Of a stretch of 64,000 bases of DNA, positions 26,782 through 36,223 are shown one piece after another. The notes under the pieces are model-generated. The model saw only the letters and a list, made by a program, of their open reading frames with translations. It ran no database searches and had not been told where the DNA came from. The stretch comes from Pararhizobium capsulatum DSM 1112 (GTDB lineage: Bacteria > Pseudomonadota > Alphaproteobacteria > Rhizobiales > Rhizobiaceae), in NCBI RefSeq assembly GCF_030814475.1, contig NZ_JAUSVF010000001.1, positions 2,920,001 to 2,984,000 on the forward strand, written 5' to 3'. Within the stretch, counting starts at the first letter, position 1; every line of letters begins with the position of its first letter. The translations under genes were made by a program, and so were the position numbers.

Positions 26782-27687
26782 GTGGCTGCGGCAGGATCGA
26801 TCGAAGGCTATGTGCCATTTGGTGAATACCGGACCTGGTACCGGATAACCGGTTCACTCGAGTCACCTCGCCTGCCACTGGTCGTTGCCCATGGAGGCCC
26901 GGGCTGCACCCATGACTATGTCGATTCCTTCAAGGAGATCGCCGACCTGGATGGCCGTGCCGTCATCCACTATGACCAGTTGGGCAACGGAAAATCGACC
27001 CGCCTGCCGGACAAGGGGCCGGATTTCTGGACGATCGAACTCTTCCTCGAAGAGCTGGACACACTGCTTTCCCATCTGGGTATCAAGGACCGTTACGCCT
27101 ATCTCGGCCAGTCATGGGGCGGGATGCTGGGTTCGGAACATGCCGTGCGTCGCCCCGCCGGCCTTAAAGCCTTCGTCATCGCCAACTCGCCAGCCAATAT
27201 GCGGACATGGGTTAGAGAGGCAAACCGCCTGCGGCTCGATCTTCCCCAGGAAGTGCAGGATACGCTCCTCAGCCACGAGCAAGCAGGCACCCTCACCCAT
27301 CCGGATTACATCGCCGCCTCGCGCGTGTTCTACCATCGCCACGTCTGCCGCGTCGTACCCTGGCCGCCCGAAGTCGCCCGCACGTTTGCAGCGATGGACG
27401 AGGACAACACCGTCTATCGCCACATGAACGGACCAACGGAGTTCCATGTCATCGGCACTTTGCAGGATTGGACTGTGGAGGGGCGCCTTCCGAACATCAA
27501 CGCCCCGACCCTTCTGATCTCCGGCCGATATGACGAAGCGACCCCGGAAGTCGTGCGTCCTTATGTGGAGAACGTGACGGGTATTCGCTGGGTGATCTTC
27601 GAACAGTCAAGCCACATGCCCCATGTGGAGGAAAAGGACGCCTGCCTGAAGACGGTGTCCGACTTCCTGAAGGCATACGACTCCTGA
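26782..27687 (+). CDS. pip: Proline iminopeptidase-like alpha/beta hydrolase
   Basis: A 301-residue S33-family hydrolase with oxyanion-hole motif HGGPG near residue 40, nucleophile elbow GQSWGG, acid Asp in SGRYDEATP and His in SSHMPHVE. Enzymes of this family remove N-terminal proline or other residues from small peptides. A GTG start at 26782 with AGGAG six bases ahead is preferred over the ATG at 26743. The gene follows the M/W-type LuxR solo by 74 bases, as pip follows XccR in Xanthomonas, so plant-induced expression is likely. Related members are amidases, so the substrate is not certain. Confidence 0.82.
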   Translation: MAAAGSIEGYVPFGEYRTWYRITGSLESPRLPLVVAHGGPGCTHDYVDSFKEIADLDGRAVIHYDQLGNGKSTRLPDKGPDFWTIELFLEELDTLLSHLGIKDRYAYLGQSWGGMLGSEHAVRRPAGLKAFVIANSPANMRTWVREANRLRLDLPQEVQDTLLSHEQAGTLTHPDYIAASRVFYHRHVCRVVPWPPEVARTFAAMDEDNTVYRHMNGPTEFHVIGTLQDWTVEGRLPNINAPTLLISGRYDEATPEVVRPYVENVTGIRWVIFEQSSHMPHVEEKDACLKTVSDFLKAYDS

Positions 27688-27710
27688 TCCGGTGCATGCC
27701 GGCGTGAAGC

Positions 27711-29582
27711 TCAAGCAGGCAGTGCCAGGACAATCACGCCATAGGGCTCAAGCGTCACGGAGGCCGAGTCCCGGAACTCTAAAGCGCGGAGATCGACGAC
27801 CTTCCGCTCCCTGCCGGTATTGATCAGTACTATCTGCGCGCCCGTCTCGATGGCCATGACGCGAAACGCCAGAACACTTGTCGGATCGCTGGATCGGCAA
27901 GCCTGCCACCGGCTGCCGGCAAAACCGGCCAGTCTTTCGACGGCGTTGAAAAGGGGGCGCCTGCCACCAGCCGGCGTCGGCTCGCCGTCATCGGCAAAAA
28001 GACCGAACGGCCCCGTCAGTGCCGAGAGGGTCAGACATTCAAGCCCGGCATCCAGCACCTGCGCCGCATAAGCCATCGCGAAGGCTTCAGCGAAGTCTCC
28101 ATTATGTCGCGGATCGCGGTTCGCCATCGGGATGCGACCGCCGTCAGGATTGTCCATGGTCCGGCTGCCATAGGGGTTCTGTCGCATCGGGATTGTCGAG
28201 GGGCCGATCCGATAGGACTTGTCACCATAGATCGCCCGCACGGACCTGGTGACGAAGGGCAGCGCCTCCAGGGTCTGCATGACGCTGATATCGTCTGCAG
28301 CATGCACGATCGGGTTCGTGCAGTGGCTGATGAACGAGAGCCTGTCGCCCGGCACCCGCTTGCGGTTCAGCTCGGTAAAATAGGAGAGCATGCCGCCGCC
28401 GAGCCGGATGCCGGGGAAAGCTTTCCTGGCCGCCGCATAGACATCTTCCAGCGGCGGGCAATCCGGCCATTTGCTGCCGGGCGGCGTCGACTGCCGATCG
28501 ATGGCAGGGCAGACCATGACGGCATCAGGCGCAAAACCAGCCGCCCGCATTGCCGACGCAATCTCCTGCAGTTCGTCATCCAGGGAACGCTGGCAAGGCA
28601 CGGCGATTTCAAGGCTCGTGGTTCCCTGATGGACGCGCGCAATCGCTGCAAAATCCACGAATGCCTCCGGACCGTGACCTGCCAGCGGATCGAAATGAAA
28701 CAGCAGCTCCTGAACCTTGATGGCGTCCGGCCGCGAAAGCACTTCCAAACTCGCCCTGGCCTCTTCGGGCGTGATGATCAGGCCTATTGCGGGTACCACG
28801 CCCTCACATTCGCCCGGCTCGATGCGAATGAAGATCTCCCCCTTGGCATCTGCGCTTGCAGCAGATCCCTCTCGGCGGTCGGTGATACCAAGCGTGACCT
28901 GCTGAACGACGGGCTCGTTGGCCGCTATCGTGTAAGGCCAAGGCAACGCGAGCGGCCGAACGTAGGTCTTGTACGATGCATCCGACCAGTTGCGCTGATC
29001 TTCCATTTCAAACGTATCGCCTTCCATCCGGCATTCGACGGAAACACCCGGAAGTGCCGTGTGGGTAATGGCGCGCATGCCCTTGAACGGCTGCCACGGG
29101 TCGATCAGATCCGGCAGCGTCGTGTCCTCGATGCTGCCATCGACATGCTCGACCTGAACGGCGGTCCCGGCCACGCCGACGATCGGATGGAGAATGCACA
29201 AACCACAACGATTGGTCTCGAAACCCGTGGTCGAACGCGCCTCACCTCGGAAGGTCAGCCGCCCGGCTGCATCGGCTTCGATTCTGGCTGAAATATCGAG
29301 AACAGTCTCGTCAGGCCCCTGACAGCGAGCGGAGTAGGAGACAACAAAACCACCGTCCCGCTCTTCAACCGCCAACCCGGAGATTTCAGGGTCATAGGTG
29401 CCCCAGTCGCGATCACGGACAAGGTAGGAGACCGCACGCAGCACTTCGACGCCATCATAGGAGATCATCCGCAGATTGCCGCCCGCAAGCTGCACCGAAA
29501 GCTTCCCAGCCTTCAGGATACGCGGTTCCGCTTCGCGCCTCGTGGTCCCGAAAAGCGCGAAGGCAAGCTTATCGTCTATCAT
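27711..29582 (-). CDS. apnL: Probable D-apionate lactonase
   Basis: A 623-residue protein with a beta-rich N-terminal half (DGVEVLRAVSYLVRDRDWGTY) and a C-terminal part that looks like a TIM barrel (FAPDAVMVCPAIDRQSTPPGS). I assign it mainly from length and context: it overlaps the D-apiose dehydrogenase-like gene by four bases and belongs to an operon with all other D-apiose steps. ApnL opens D-apionolactone to D-apionate. No signal peptide, so cytoplasmic. A glycoside-hydrolase-like protein of other function is the alternative. Confidence 0.7.
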   Translation of the reverse strand: MIDDKLAFALFGTTRREAEPRILKAGKLSVQLAGGNLRMISYDGVEVLRAVSYLVRDRDWGTYDPEISGLAVEERDGGFVVSYSARCQGPDETVLDISARIEADAAGRLTFRGEARSTTGFETNRCGLCILHPIVGVAGTAVQVEHVDGSIEDTTLPDLIDPWQPFKGMRAITHTALPGVSVECRMEGDTFEMEDQRNWSDASYKTYVRPLALPWPYTIAANEPVVQQVTLGITDRREGSAASADAKGEIFIRIEPGECEGVVPAIGLIITPEEARASLEVLSRPDAIKVQELLFHFDPLAGHGPEAFVDFAAIARVHQGTTSLEIAVPCQRSLDDELQEIASAMRAAGFAPDAVMVCPAIDRQSTPPGSKWPDCPPLEDVYAAARKAFPGIRLGGGMLSYFTELNRKRVPGDRLSFISHCTNPIVHAADDISVMQTLEALPFVTRSVRAIYGDKSYRIGPSTIPMRQNPYGSRTMDNPDGGRIPMANRDPRHNGDFAEAFAMAYAAQVLDAGLECLTLSALTGPFGLFADDGEPTPAGGRRPLFNAVERLAGFAGSRWQACRSSDPTSVLAFRVMAIETGAQIVLINTGRERKVVDLRALEFRDSASVTLEPYGVIVLALPA

Positions 29583-30613
29583 GCCAGCAGTTTCCCGATA
29601 TCCACCGTCGCCTTGGTCGCAGCACTTTCATAGGCCGCCTCGACAAGAGCGAACGTCTTCAGGTTGTCCGCCCCGGAGGTCGATGTTTCCTTGCCGCTCT
29701 CCAGGCTGTCGGCCCAATGCTGCTGGATGGCGTAGACACTTTCCTGAATATTGTGCCACGGACGCGACGCCCAGGAGAGCAGCGTTGGCGCGACATCCGT
29801 GTTGGTCGTGCCTTCCGCATTCGTTACCTGAAGCTCATACCCTTGAGTCAACCGGATGGAGCCTTCCGTACCGTCAAGCTCGATCAGCGTTTCCGGGAAC
29901 GGCTCGACCGACTGCAGGGTGGCGTAGCTGACATCGACGACCGAGGTCGCACCGTTCTCGTGATCGAGCAGGATGGTGGCGACGTCCTCGCCGTTGATCT
30001 TCGGATTGACCCGCTTGGTGCGCGCCGAAAGGCTCGTCACATCACCCAGGATGAAACGGGCGATATCGAGCGTGTGGATACCCAGATCCTCGATGATGAA
30101 GCGCTTGCCCTCAGCGAGATAGGGCTGTCCAGAAAACACGTCATAGGCCGAACGGAAGGAAAAACGCGCCCAGAACGGCGTGCCGATCGCGCCGCTGTCG
30201 AGCGCCTTGCGCACCGCCTGGATCGGCGTCTGCCAGCGAAAATTCTCATGGATCATCAGCGGCACGCCCGCTGCGCTGCAAGCGGCAACCATCGCCTTGG
30301 CGTCGGCAAGCGTCGGCGCAAAGGGCTTCTGGCAGATCACCGGAACCGTGTGCGACGCCGCCATCTCGACCAGCGCACGGTGGCTGTTGACGGTCGTTGC
30401 GATATCCACGAAATCGAAGCCACCATCGGCAAACATCTTGGCTGCATCGCTATAGCGACGCTCGATGCCGAACTGGTCGCCAACGATCTTCAGCCGCTCC
30501 GGATCGCGGTCACAGATGGCGACGATATCAGCGCCCTTGACATCCTTCCAGCCGTGCATCTGGTTGACGGCGAAAAAGCCGCAACCGATGAGAGCACCTT
30601 TAAGATCGGTCAT
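29579..30613 (-). CDS. apsD: Probable D-apiose dehydrogenase (Gfo/Idh/MocA family)
   Basis: A 344-residue NAD(P)-dependent oxidoreductase. The Rossmann fold starts LIGCGFFAVNQMHGWKDV, then ICQKPFAPTLADAK with the catalytic Lys of the (E/Q)KP motif and HENFRWQTPIQAVR. QKP replaces the common EKP. In the D-apiose pathway this enzyme oxidises apiose to apionolactone. Neighbours fit that role. From sequence alone it could act on another sugar. Confidence 0.75.
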   Translation of the reverse strand: MTDLKGALIGCGFFAVNQMHGWKDVKGADIVAICDRDPERLKIVGDQFGIERRYSDAAKMFADGGFDFVDIATTVNSHRALVEMAASHTVPVICQKPFAPTLADAKAMVAACSAAGVPLMIHENFRWQTPIQAVRKALDSGAIGTPFWARFSFRSAYDVFSGQPYLAEGKRFIIEDLGIHTLDIARFILGDVTSLSARTKRVNPKINGEDVATILLDHENGATSVVDVSYATLQSVEPFPETLIELDGTEGSIRLTQGYELQVTNAEGTTNTDVAPTLLSWASRPWHNIQESVYAIQQHWADSLESGKETSTSGADNLKTFALVEAAYESAATKATVDIGKLLA

Positions 30614-30634
30614 TTCAATCTACTCCCGGGGGTT

Positions 30635-30837
30635 ACCCCTCACCAACTCCGGCCAACGGCTCGCCTTGCTCGCCCGGCCTTCGTATCCTCTCCCGCAAGG
30701 GGAGAGGTAAACCCGTAGCACCCACCTTGCCTTAAGCGAGCGTGGTCTTCGTGGCACCCCAACCTCTCCCTTTGAGGGAGAGGATAGCAAGTCCGTGAGA
30801 GGCGCAAGCCGATCACTGGACGCGCTTGGTGAGGGGT
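30635..30837. repeat. RIME-like intergenic mosaic repeat inside the apiose operon
   Basis: A 203-base element bounded by ACCCCTCACCAA (30635-30646) and its exact inverse TTGGTGAGGGGT (30826-30837). Two internal hairpins are CCTCTCC/GGAGAGG (30687-30707) and CCTCTCCCTTTGAGGGAGAGG near 30762-30782. This matches the style of Rhizobium intergenic mosaic elements. It sits between the permease gene and the dehydrogenase gene and may lower read-through. Confidence 0.75.
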
Positions 30838-30848
30838 GAAATCTGCAA

Positions 30849-31913
30849 TCAGCCCTTCTTCGCCAGCTGCATCAGCGTCACCTGCTGCTGCAGGCGGCGC
30901 TGGGCCTGATCGACGACCACGGCGACGATGATGACGATACCCTTGATCACCATCTGCCAGAAGGAGGAAACACCCATCATGACAAGACCATCAGACAGAA
31001 TGCCGATGACGAAGGCGCCGATGATCGTGCCCCCGATCGTGCCGTGACCACCCGACATGGAGGTACCGCCGAGAACCGCTGCCGCAATGGCATTGAGCTC
31101 GAAGGAGTTGCCGGTCGCCGGATGCGAGGCCATCAGCTCGGACGAGATGACGATGCCGACGATACCAGCGCAGAAGCCGGAGAACATATAGACGAACATC
31201 TTGACGCGATCGACGCGGATACCCGACATGCGCGCCGCCCGCTCGTTGCCGCCGACGGCAAAGATCTGGCGGCCGATCGGCGTGTATTTCGCGAGATAGG
31301 CGGCGGCGAGTGCCACGACGATCAGGATCCAGATCGACACCGGCAGGCCGATGATACGGCCGGAACCAAGGAAACCGAAGCCGGTGGTCGAAAGCTCCTC
31401 CTTGCCGATCAGGTTCGGGAAGGTCTGCCCGTCCGAAGAAAGCAGCGCGAAACCCCGCGCCACATAAAGCGTACCGAGCGTCGCGATGAACGGCGCCACA
31501 TTCAGCTTGGTGATCAGCAGACCGTTGACGGCACCAATGACGACACCGACCGCGAGCGTGATCAGGCAGACTTCGACCACATTGAAATACATCGTGTAGC
31601 CGAACTGCAGGTCGATGCCGTGCAGGATCAGGCCGCCCGCCACCATGCCGCAGAGACCCACAATTGAACCGACCGACAGGTCGATACCGCCGGTGATGAT
31701 AACGAAGGTCATGCCCATGGCCAGAAACGCATTGAGCGCGACGTGCTTGGACATCAGGATGATATTCGCCGTCGACAGGAAGTTCGGCGCAAAGATCGAG
31801 AAGAACACGATGACGGCGAAGAGCGCGATGAACGTGCGCGCCTTCATCAATGTCAGCAGGACGGAGCCGCTATCGGCTGCCGGGGCCTTCCCCGTGGCGG
31901 TTGCAGTGGTCAT
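30849..31913 (-). CDS. Sugar ABC importer permease (RbsC type)
   Basis: A 354-residue membrane protein with about ten helices and RbsC-family text: MTFVIITGGIDLSVGSIVGLCG near residue 70, APFIATLGTLYVARGFALL, and NAIAAAVLGGTSMSGGHGTIGGTIIGAF near the end. It forms the channel of a monosaccharide importer with the ATPase it overlaps by four bases. D-apiose is the inferred substrate. Confidence 0.9.
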   Translation of the reverse strand: MTTATATGKAPAADSGSVLLTLMKARTFIALFAVIVFFSIFAPNFLSTANIILMSKHVALNAFLAMGMTFVIITGGIDLSVGSIVGLCGMVAGGLILHGIDLQFGYTMYFNVVEVCLITLAVGVVIGAVNGLLITKLNVAPFIATLGTLYVARGFALLSSDGQTFPNLIGKEELSTTGFGFLGSGRIIGLPVSIWILIVVALAAAYLAKYTPIGRQIFAVGGNERAARMSGIRVDRVKMFVYMFSGFCAGIVGIVISSELMASHPATGNSFELNAIAAAVLGGTSMSGGHGTIGGTIIGAFVIGILSDGLVMMGVSSFWQMVIKGIVIIVAVVVDQAQRRLQQQVTLMQLAKKG

Positions 31914-33466
31914 GGAGCCGTTTCCTCTAAGAATTTGTTGCCGGCCGACTTGTGCCCTTCGGAGGCGGCCTTGACGATACGCTCTTCCGTTGCCTCCGAA
32001 CGGTCGAGGATCGTCGTGATCTTGCCATTGCTCATGACGGCGACCCGATCCGACAGGGCCATGACCTCTTCGAGATCGGACGTCGAAAACAGGATGGCCA
32101 GCCCCTCGCCTGCGAGCTTGCGCATGGTGCGGAACACATCCGCCTTGGCGCCGACATCGATACCGCGGCTGGGCTCGTCCATGAGCAGCACCTTGGGATT
32201 GGTCATCAGCGCCTTGCCGATGACAACCTTCTGCTGGTTGCCGCCCGACATGGAGGTGACGTCGAAATCCGGGTTCGGAGCCTTGATCGCCAGATTGCCT
32301 ATTGCTTCCTTGATGGCGGACTGCTCACGGTCGCCGGAAATGTGGAAGCCAAGCTTCACGAATTTCTCAAGGCTCGCCAGCGTCAGGTTGGCGGCGATGG
32401 AGAGAACCTGCACCAGCCCTTCCCGCTGCCGGTCCTCTGGAATGAGCGCCAGCCCCTTCTTGATGCGGGTCGAAGTATCCTTGGCGACAATCTCTTCGCC
32501 AGCGACAAAAATCTTGCCCGTCGAATGGGCGTGCGCACCGATGACGCATTCGAAGAACTCGCTGCGTCCTGCCCCCATCAACCCGTAAATGCCGAGTACC
32601 TCACCGGCGCGAACCGAGATCGAGAGATGATCGACGGCAAGGCCGCCGGTCCTGCGCGGCAGGCAGATATCCTCGGCGCGAAACGCTTCCGCTCCGAGCT
32701 TGTGATCCACCGACTTTGAAAAATCCTTGGCATCCGAACCGATCATCGAGCGGACGATCCACTTGGTATCGATATCCCGGACAACAGCCTGACCGGTGAT
32801 CTGCCCATCGCGCAGAACCGTGATGTAATCGCCGATGCGCATCAGCTCTTCCAGCCGGTGCGAGATATAGACGATGGCAACGCCGTGCGCCTTAAGCTCG
32901 CCGATGACCTTGAACAGGATATCGACTTCGGCGGCCGAAAGCGCCGATGTCGGCTCGTCCAGGATCAGAATGCGGGTATCGAGCGAAATCGCCTTGGCTA
33001 TTTCGACCAGCTGCTGCTGGCCGATCGGCAGGTCCTCGACCATGGTCTCGGCGCTGATGCCGGCATCCAGCTTGTCGAGGAAGTGATTGGCCTGTTCGAC
33101 CTGCGCCTTGTGGTCGATGCCGCGCAACCCGCGGGTGATTTCGCGGGTCGCAAAGATGTTCTCGGCGACCGACAGGTTGCCGAACAGGTTCAGTTCCTGA
33201 AACACCATGCCGATGCCATGCTTCTGCGCATCGGCGGGCGAGTTGAACTCGACTTCCTTGCCATCCAGCAGGATGCGGCCGAGCGACGGCTTCTCGACAC
33301 CGGCGATCATGCGCATCAGCGTCGATTTTCCCGCACCGTTCTCACCGACGAGAACGTTGACCGCGCCCTTCTTCAGTTCAAGGGTCGCGTGCTTGACGGC
33401 GACAATGCCCGAATAGACCTTCGTGACATCGTCGAGGATCAGGATCGTTTCGTGGTTCTCCGCCAT
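31910..33466 (-). CDS. Sugar ABC importer ATPase (RbsA type, double domain)
   Basis: A 518-residue ATPase with two nucleotide-binding halves. The first has Walker A GENGAGKST near 40, signature LPIGQQQLVEIAKA near 145 and ILDEPTSALS. The second half is degenerate at Walker A, as usual for RbsA (GLMGAGRSE), with signature SGGNQQKVVIGKAL. It powers the apiose-type importer and lies between the DUF2291 gene and the permease gene. Confidence 0.9.
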   Translation of the reverse strand: MAENHETILILDDVTKVYSGIVAVKHATLELKKGAVNVLVGENGAGKSTLMRMIAGVEKPSLGRILLDGKEVEFNSPADAQKHGIGMVFQELNLFGNLSVAENIFATREITRGLRGIDHKAQVEQANHFLDKLDAGISAETMVEDLPIGQQQLVEIAKAISLDTRILILDEPTSALSAAEVDILFKVIGELKAHGVAIVYISHRLEELMRIGDYITVLRDGQITGQAVVRDIDTKWIVRSMIGSDAKDFSKSVDHKLGAEAFRAEDICLPRRTGGLAVDHLSISVRAGEVLGIYGLMGAGRSEFFECVIGAHAHSTGKIFVAGEEIVAKDTSTRIKKGLALIPEDRQREGLVQVLSIAANLTLASLEKFVKLGFHISGDREQSAIKEAIGNLAIKAPNPDFDVTSMSGGNQQKVVIGKALMTNPKVLLMDEPSRGIDVGAKADVFRTMRKLAGEGLAILFSTSDLEEVMALSDRVAVMSNGKITTILDRSEATEERIVKAASEGHKSAGNKFLEETAP

Positions 33467-33467
33467 C

Positions 33468-34112
33468 TCAGCCGCCGATCGTCAGCGTCGCGGGCGTCAG
33501 CAGAGCCGGCTGGCCGGTGGATGGCAGCGGATAGGCGCCGAGCGCCTCGACTTTCTTGCCCTCAAGGCCTTCGCGCGAAAGTTTTTCCAGCGTCAGGCCA
33601 TAGACGTGGGTGTTGAAGGCCTTGCCGAATTCGGCCCACTGGATCTGGTTCTTGAATTCGTTGAAATTGACGAAATCCAGGCTGTCGCGGATCGCCGTGC
33701 CCTTGATGACCGGGCCGATCTGGATGCGGACATCACCCTTGCCGTCGCCATCGACATCGGCATCGAGATAGGCCGCGCGGGATTTCGTTTCCGCCTTGAC
33801 GATGATGCCGGAGACTTTCGCCGCGAAGGTCCAGGGCGCAGTACCGTCCTTTTCCTTATGGCCATATTTCGCAGCTGCGGCATTAAGGTCGGACTGGGAA
33901 AGCGCAGAGACCTCCTGAAAGGTTCCGGCACGCTGCTGAAGGAACGGGATGACCTTGGCATCCCAGATGTCCGCCACCTGCTTGTCGGGCGCGAAACCGC
34001 CGCTCGCCTCGGCAGCGGCCTCTTCAGCGGTCGGCGTCTTGATGATCTTGCAGCCGGGCAACACAAGCGTAATGGCAAGCGAGATTGCAGCAGCGGCCCG
34101 GAAATTCGGCAT
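33468..34112 (-). CDS. DUF2291 periplasmic lipoprotein of the sugar importer
   Basis: A 214-residue DUF2291 protein. Residues 1-21 are a lipoprotein signal ending at the lipobox LPGC. The DUF2291 body contains WDAKVIPFLQQRA and VRIQIGPVIKGTAIRDSLDFVNFNEF. Members regularly sit inside RbsABC-type operons; their job is unknown, perhaps aiding the binding protein. The start at 34112 has GGAGTGA upstream. A terminator-like hairpin lies between it and the binding-protein gene. Confidence 0.82.
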   Translation of the reverse strand: MPNFRAAAAISLAITLVLPGCKIIKTPTAEEAAAEASGGFAPDKQVADIWDAKVIPFLQQRAGTFQEVSALSQSDLNAAAAKYGHKEKDGTAPWTFAAKVSGIIVKAETKSRAAYLDADVDGDGKGDVRIQIGPVIKGTAIRDSLDFVNFNEFKNQIQWAEFGKAFNTHVYGLTLEKLSREGLEGKKVEALGAYPLPSTGQPALLTPATLTIGG

Positions 34113-34130
34113 ATACGTCACTCCGTACAA

Positions 34131-34164
34131 AGCATTTCCGTTTTCTTCGAAAGACGGAAACGCT
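34131..34164. repeat. Short palindrome, dispersed rhizobial type
   Basis: AGCATTTCCGT and ACGGAAACGCT form a near-perfect hairpin around 12 bases. Similar GCGTTTCCG palindromes are common in rhizobial intergenic DNA. Confidence 0.5.
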
Positions 34165-34179
34165 CTATCTCCTCTTTGC

Positions 34180-34223
34180 GCAATTCCGGACGGAAAACCG
34201 CTCCGCACTTTTCCTGGAATTGC
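34180..34223. repeat. Short palindromic repeat, dispersed rhizobial type
   Basis: GCAATTCC (34180-34187) and its inverse GGAATTGC (34216-34223) flank CGGAAAACCGCTCCGCACTT. This looks like a well-known dispersed repeat in rhizobial genomes and fills most of the gap before the DUF2291 gene. Confidence 0.55.
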
Positions 34224-34242
34224 TCTTGGCACTTCTAAAAGG

Positions 34243-34280
34243 CAAAAAACGCGCAGGGCGGAGACCATCCGCCCTGCGCG
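34243..34280 (-). terminator. Terminator/attenuator after the sugar-binding protein gene
   Basis: A perfect 13-base stem (34250-34262 with 34268-34280; loop GACCA), followed on the minus strand by six T residues. It lies right after the binding-protein stop and before DUF2291-ATPase-permease, so it probably lets the binding protein be made in excess. Confidence 0.8.
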
Positions 34281-34295
34281 CATCCTTTGGGAGGA

Positions 34296-35312
<1,017 letters not shown>

Positions 35313-36140
35313 TCAGGTGATGCGCCGAATGCTTTCAGCGATCTCCTCGGGTTCAAAAACTTTCTTCCAGTCGTCCTTCATCAGGACCGGGATGCCGAAT
35401 TCGATGGCCTTGTTGCAGGCATCGGAAAACACACCCGGCGTCTCTTCGAAGATGACCGCGCCGAGCACGTTCATGTGGCCGAGCAGGAAGTCGCGGGCAG
35501 CCTCCTTCGGCACGCCGCGGGCAACGCACTCATCCATGGCCTGGCGCATGACGACCAGAAGCGAGGCGCAGACGGTCTCGGACAGGCCCGGCTCAAGCAG
35601 GGCGATCTGCTCGACGGTGACGCGGTGCGAACGCATGACCGGCGCCCATATGACTTTGGCGACTTCTTCACCGAGTGCAAAATGCTCTTCCGGACCCTGC
35701 ATCAGGGCAGAAACGATATGCTGCTTGGCGGCGACGCCACCGAAGAAATCGCGCTTGGCCGTTGGGTCGGTCTCGTCGTTGAAGATCGGCGGATGGCAGG
35801 GATGGGTGACGAAATAGGTGAGATCGTCACGAACGGGGAGATGGCCGGCAGCAGGGGCGGCCGCATCGAGCACGACAACGATGGTGCCGGCGACGAGCTT
35901 GTCGACGATACCGGCCGCGACCTTGCCGATCAGCGTATCCGGGACGGCAAGCACGACAACCTCGGCACCAGCAAGAGCGGTGTCGGCATCCACGCAGGAC
36001 ACGCCGAGATCGGTCTGCAGGCGCGCCTTGCCAGCTTCGCTCACCTCGATATGGCGCACGTCGAAACGCGAGCCCTTCAGGTTCTTGGCGAGGCGGTAGC
36101 CCATTTTTCCGCCGGCGCCGAACAGTGCGATAGAAGTCAT
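35313..36140 (-). CDS. apnO: Probable D-apionate oxidoisomerase
   Basis: A 275-residue NAD-binding protein beginning MTSIALFGAGGKMGYRLAKNL, a clear Rossmann GxGxxG. It resembles phosphogluconate dehydrogenase/ketol-acid reductoisomerase relatives, with GHMNVLGAVIFEETPGVFSDACNKAI near the end. In the apiose pathway ApnO converts D-apionate to 3-oxo-isoapionate. The start at 36140 has GAGGA upstream; an operator-like site lies 39 bases ahead. A GC hairpin (about 35256-35284) separates it from the binding-protein gene. Confidence 0.78.
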   Translation of the reverse strand: MTSIALFGAGGKMGYRLAKNLKGSRFDVRHIEVSEAGKARLQTDLGVSCVDADTALAGAEVVVLAVPDTLIGKVAAGIVDKLVAGTIVVVLDAAAPAAGHLPVRDDLTYFVTHPCHPPIFNDETDPTAKRDFFGGVAAKQHIVSALMQGPEEHFALGEEVAKVIWAPVMRSHRVTVEQIALLEPGLSETVCASLLVVMRQAMDECVARGVPKEAARDFLLGHMNVLGAVIFEETPGVFSDACNKAIEFGIPVLMKDDWKKVFEPEEIAESIRRIT

Positions 36141-36178
36141 GTTGTCCTCACAAAAGAATTGGCAGGGTTTTAACGTCA

Positions 36179-36207
36179 CTGGTATGATGAGTCAATCACC
36201 ACATCAT
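36179..36207. promoter_or_regulatory. Candidate operator of the apiose regulator (apnO side)
   Basis: CTGGTATGATGAGT (36179-36192), followed by an opposed CACATCATC. The first 14 bases match the site at 38871-38884 at 13 positions. Shared only by the two gaps in this operon that could hold promoters, so probably bound by the adjacent FadR-type protein. Confidence 0.6.
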
Positions 36208-36223
36208 CAAACCTGAAATTATT

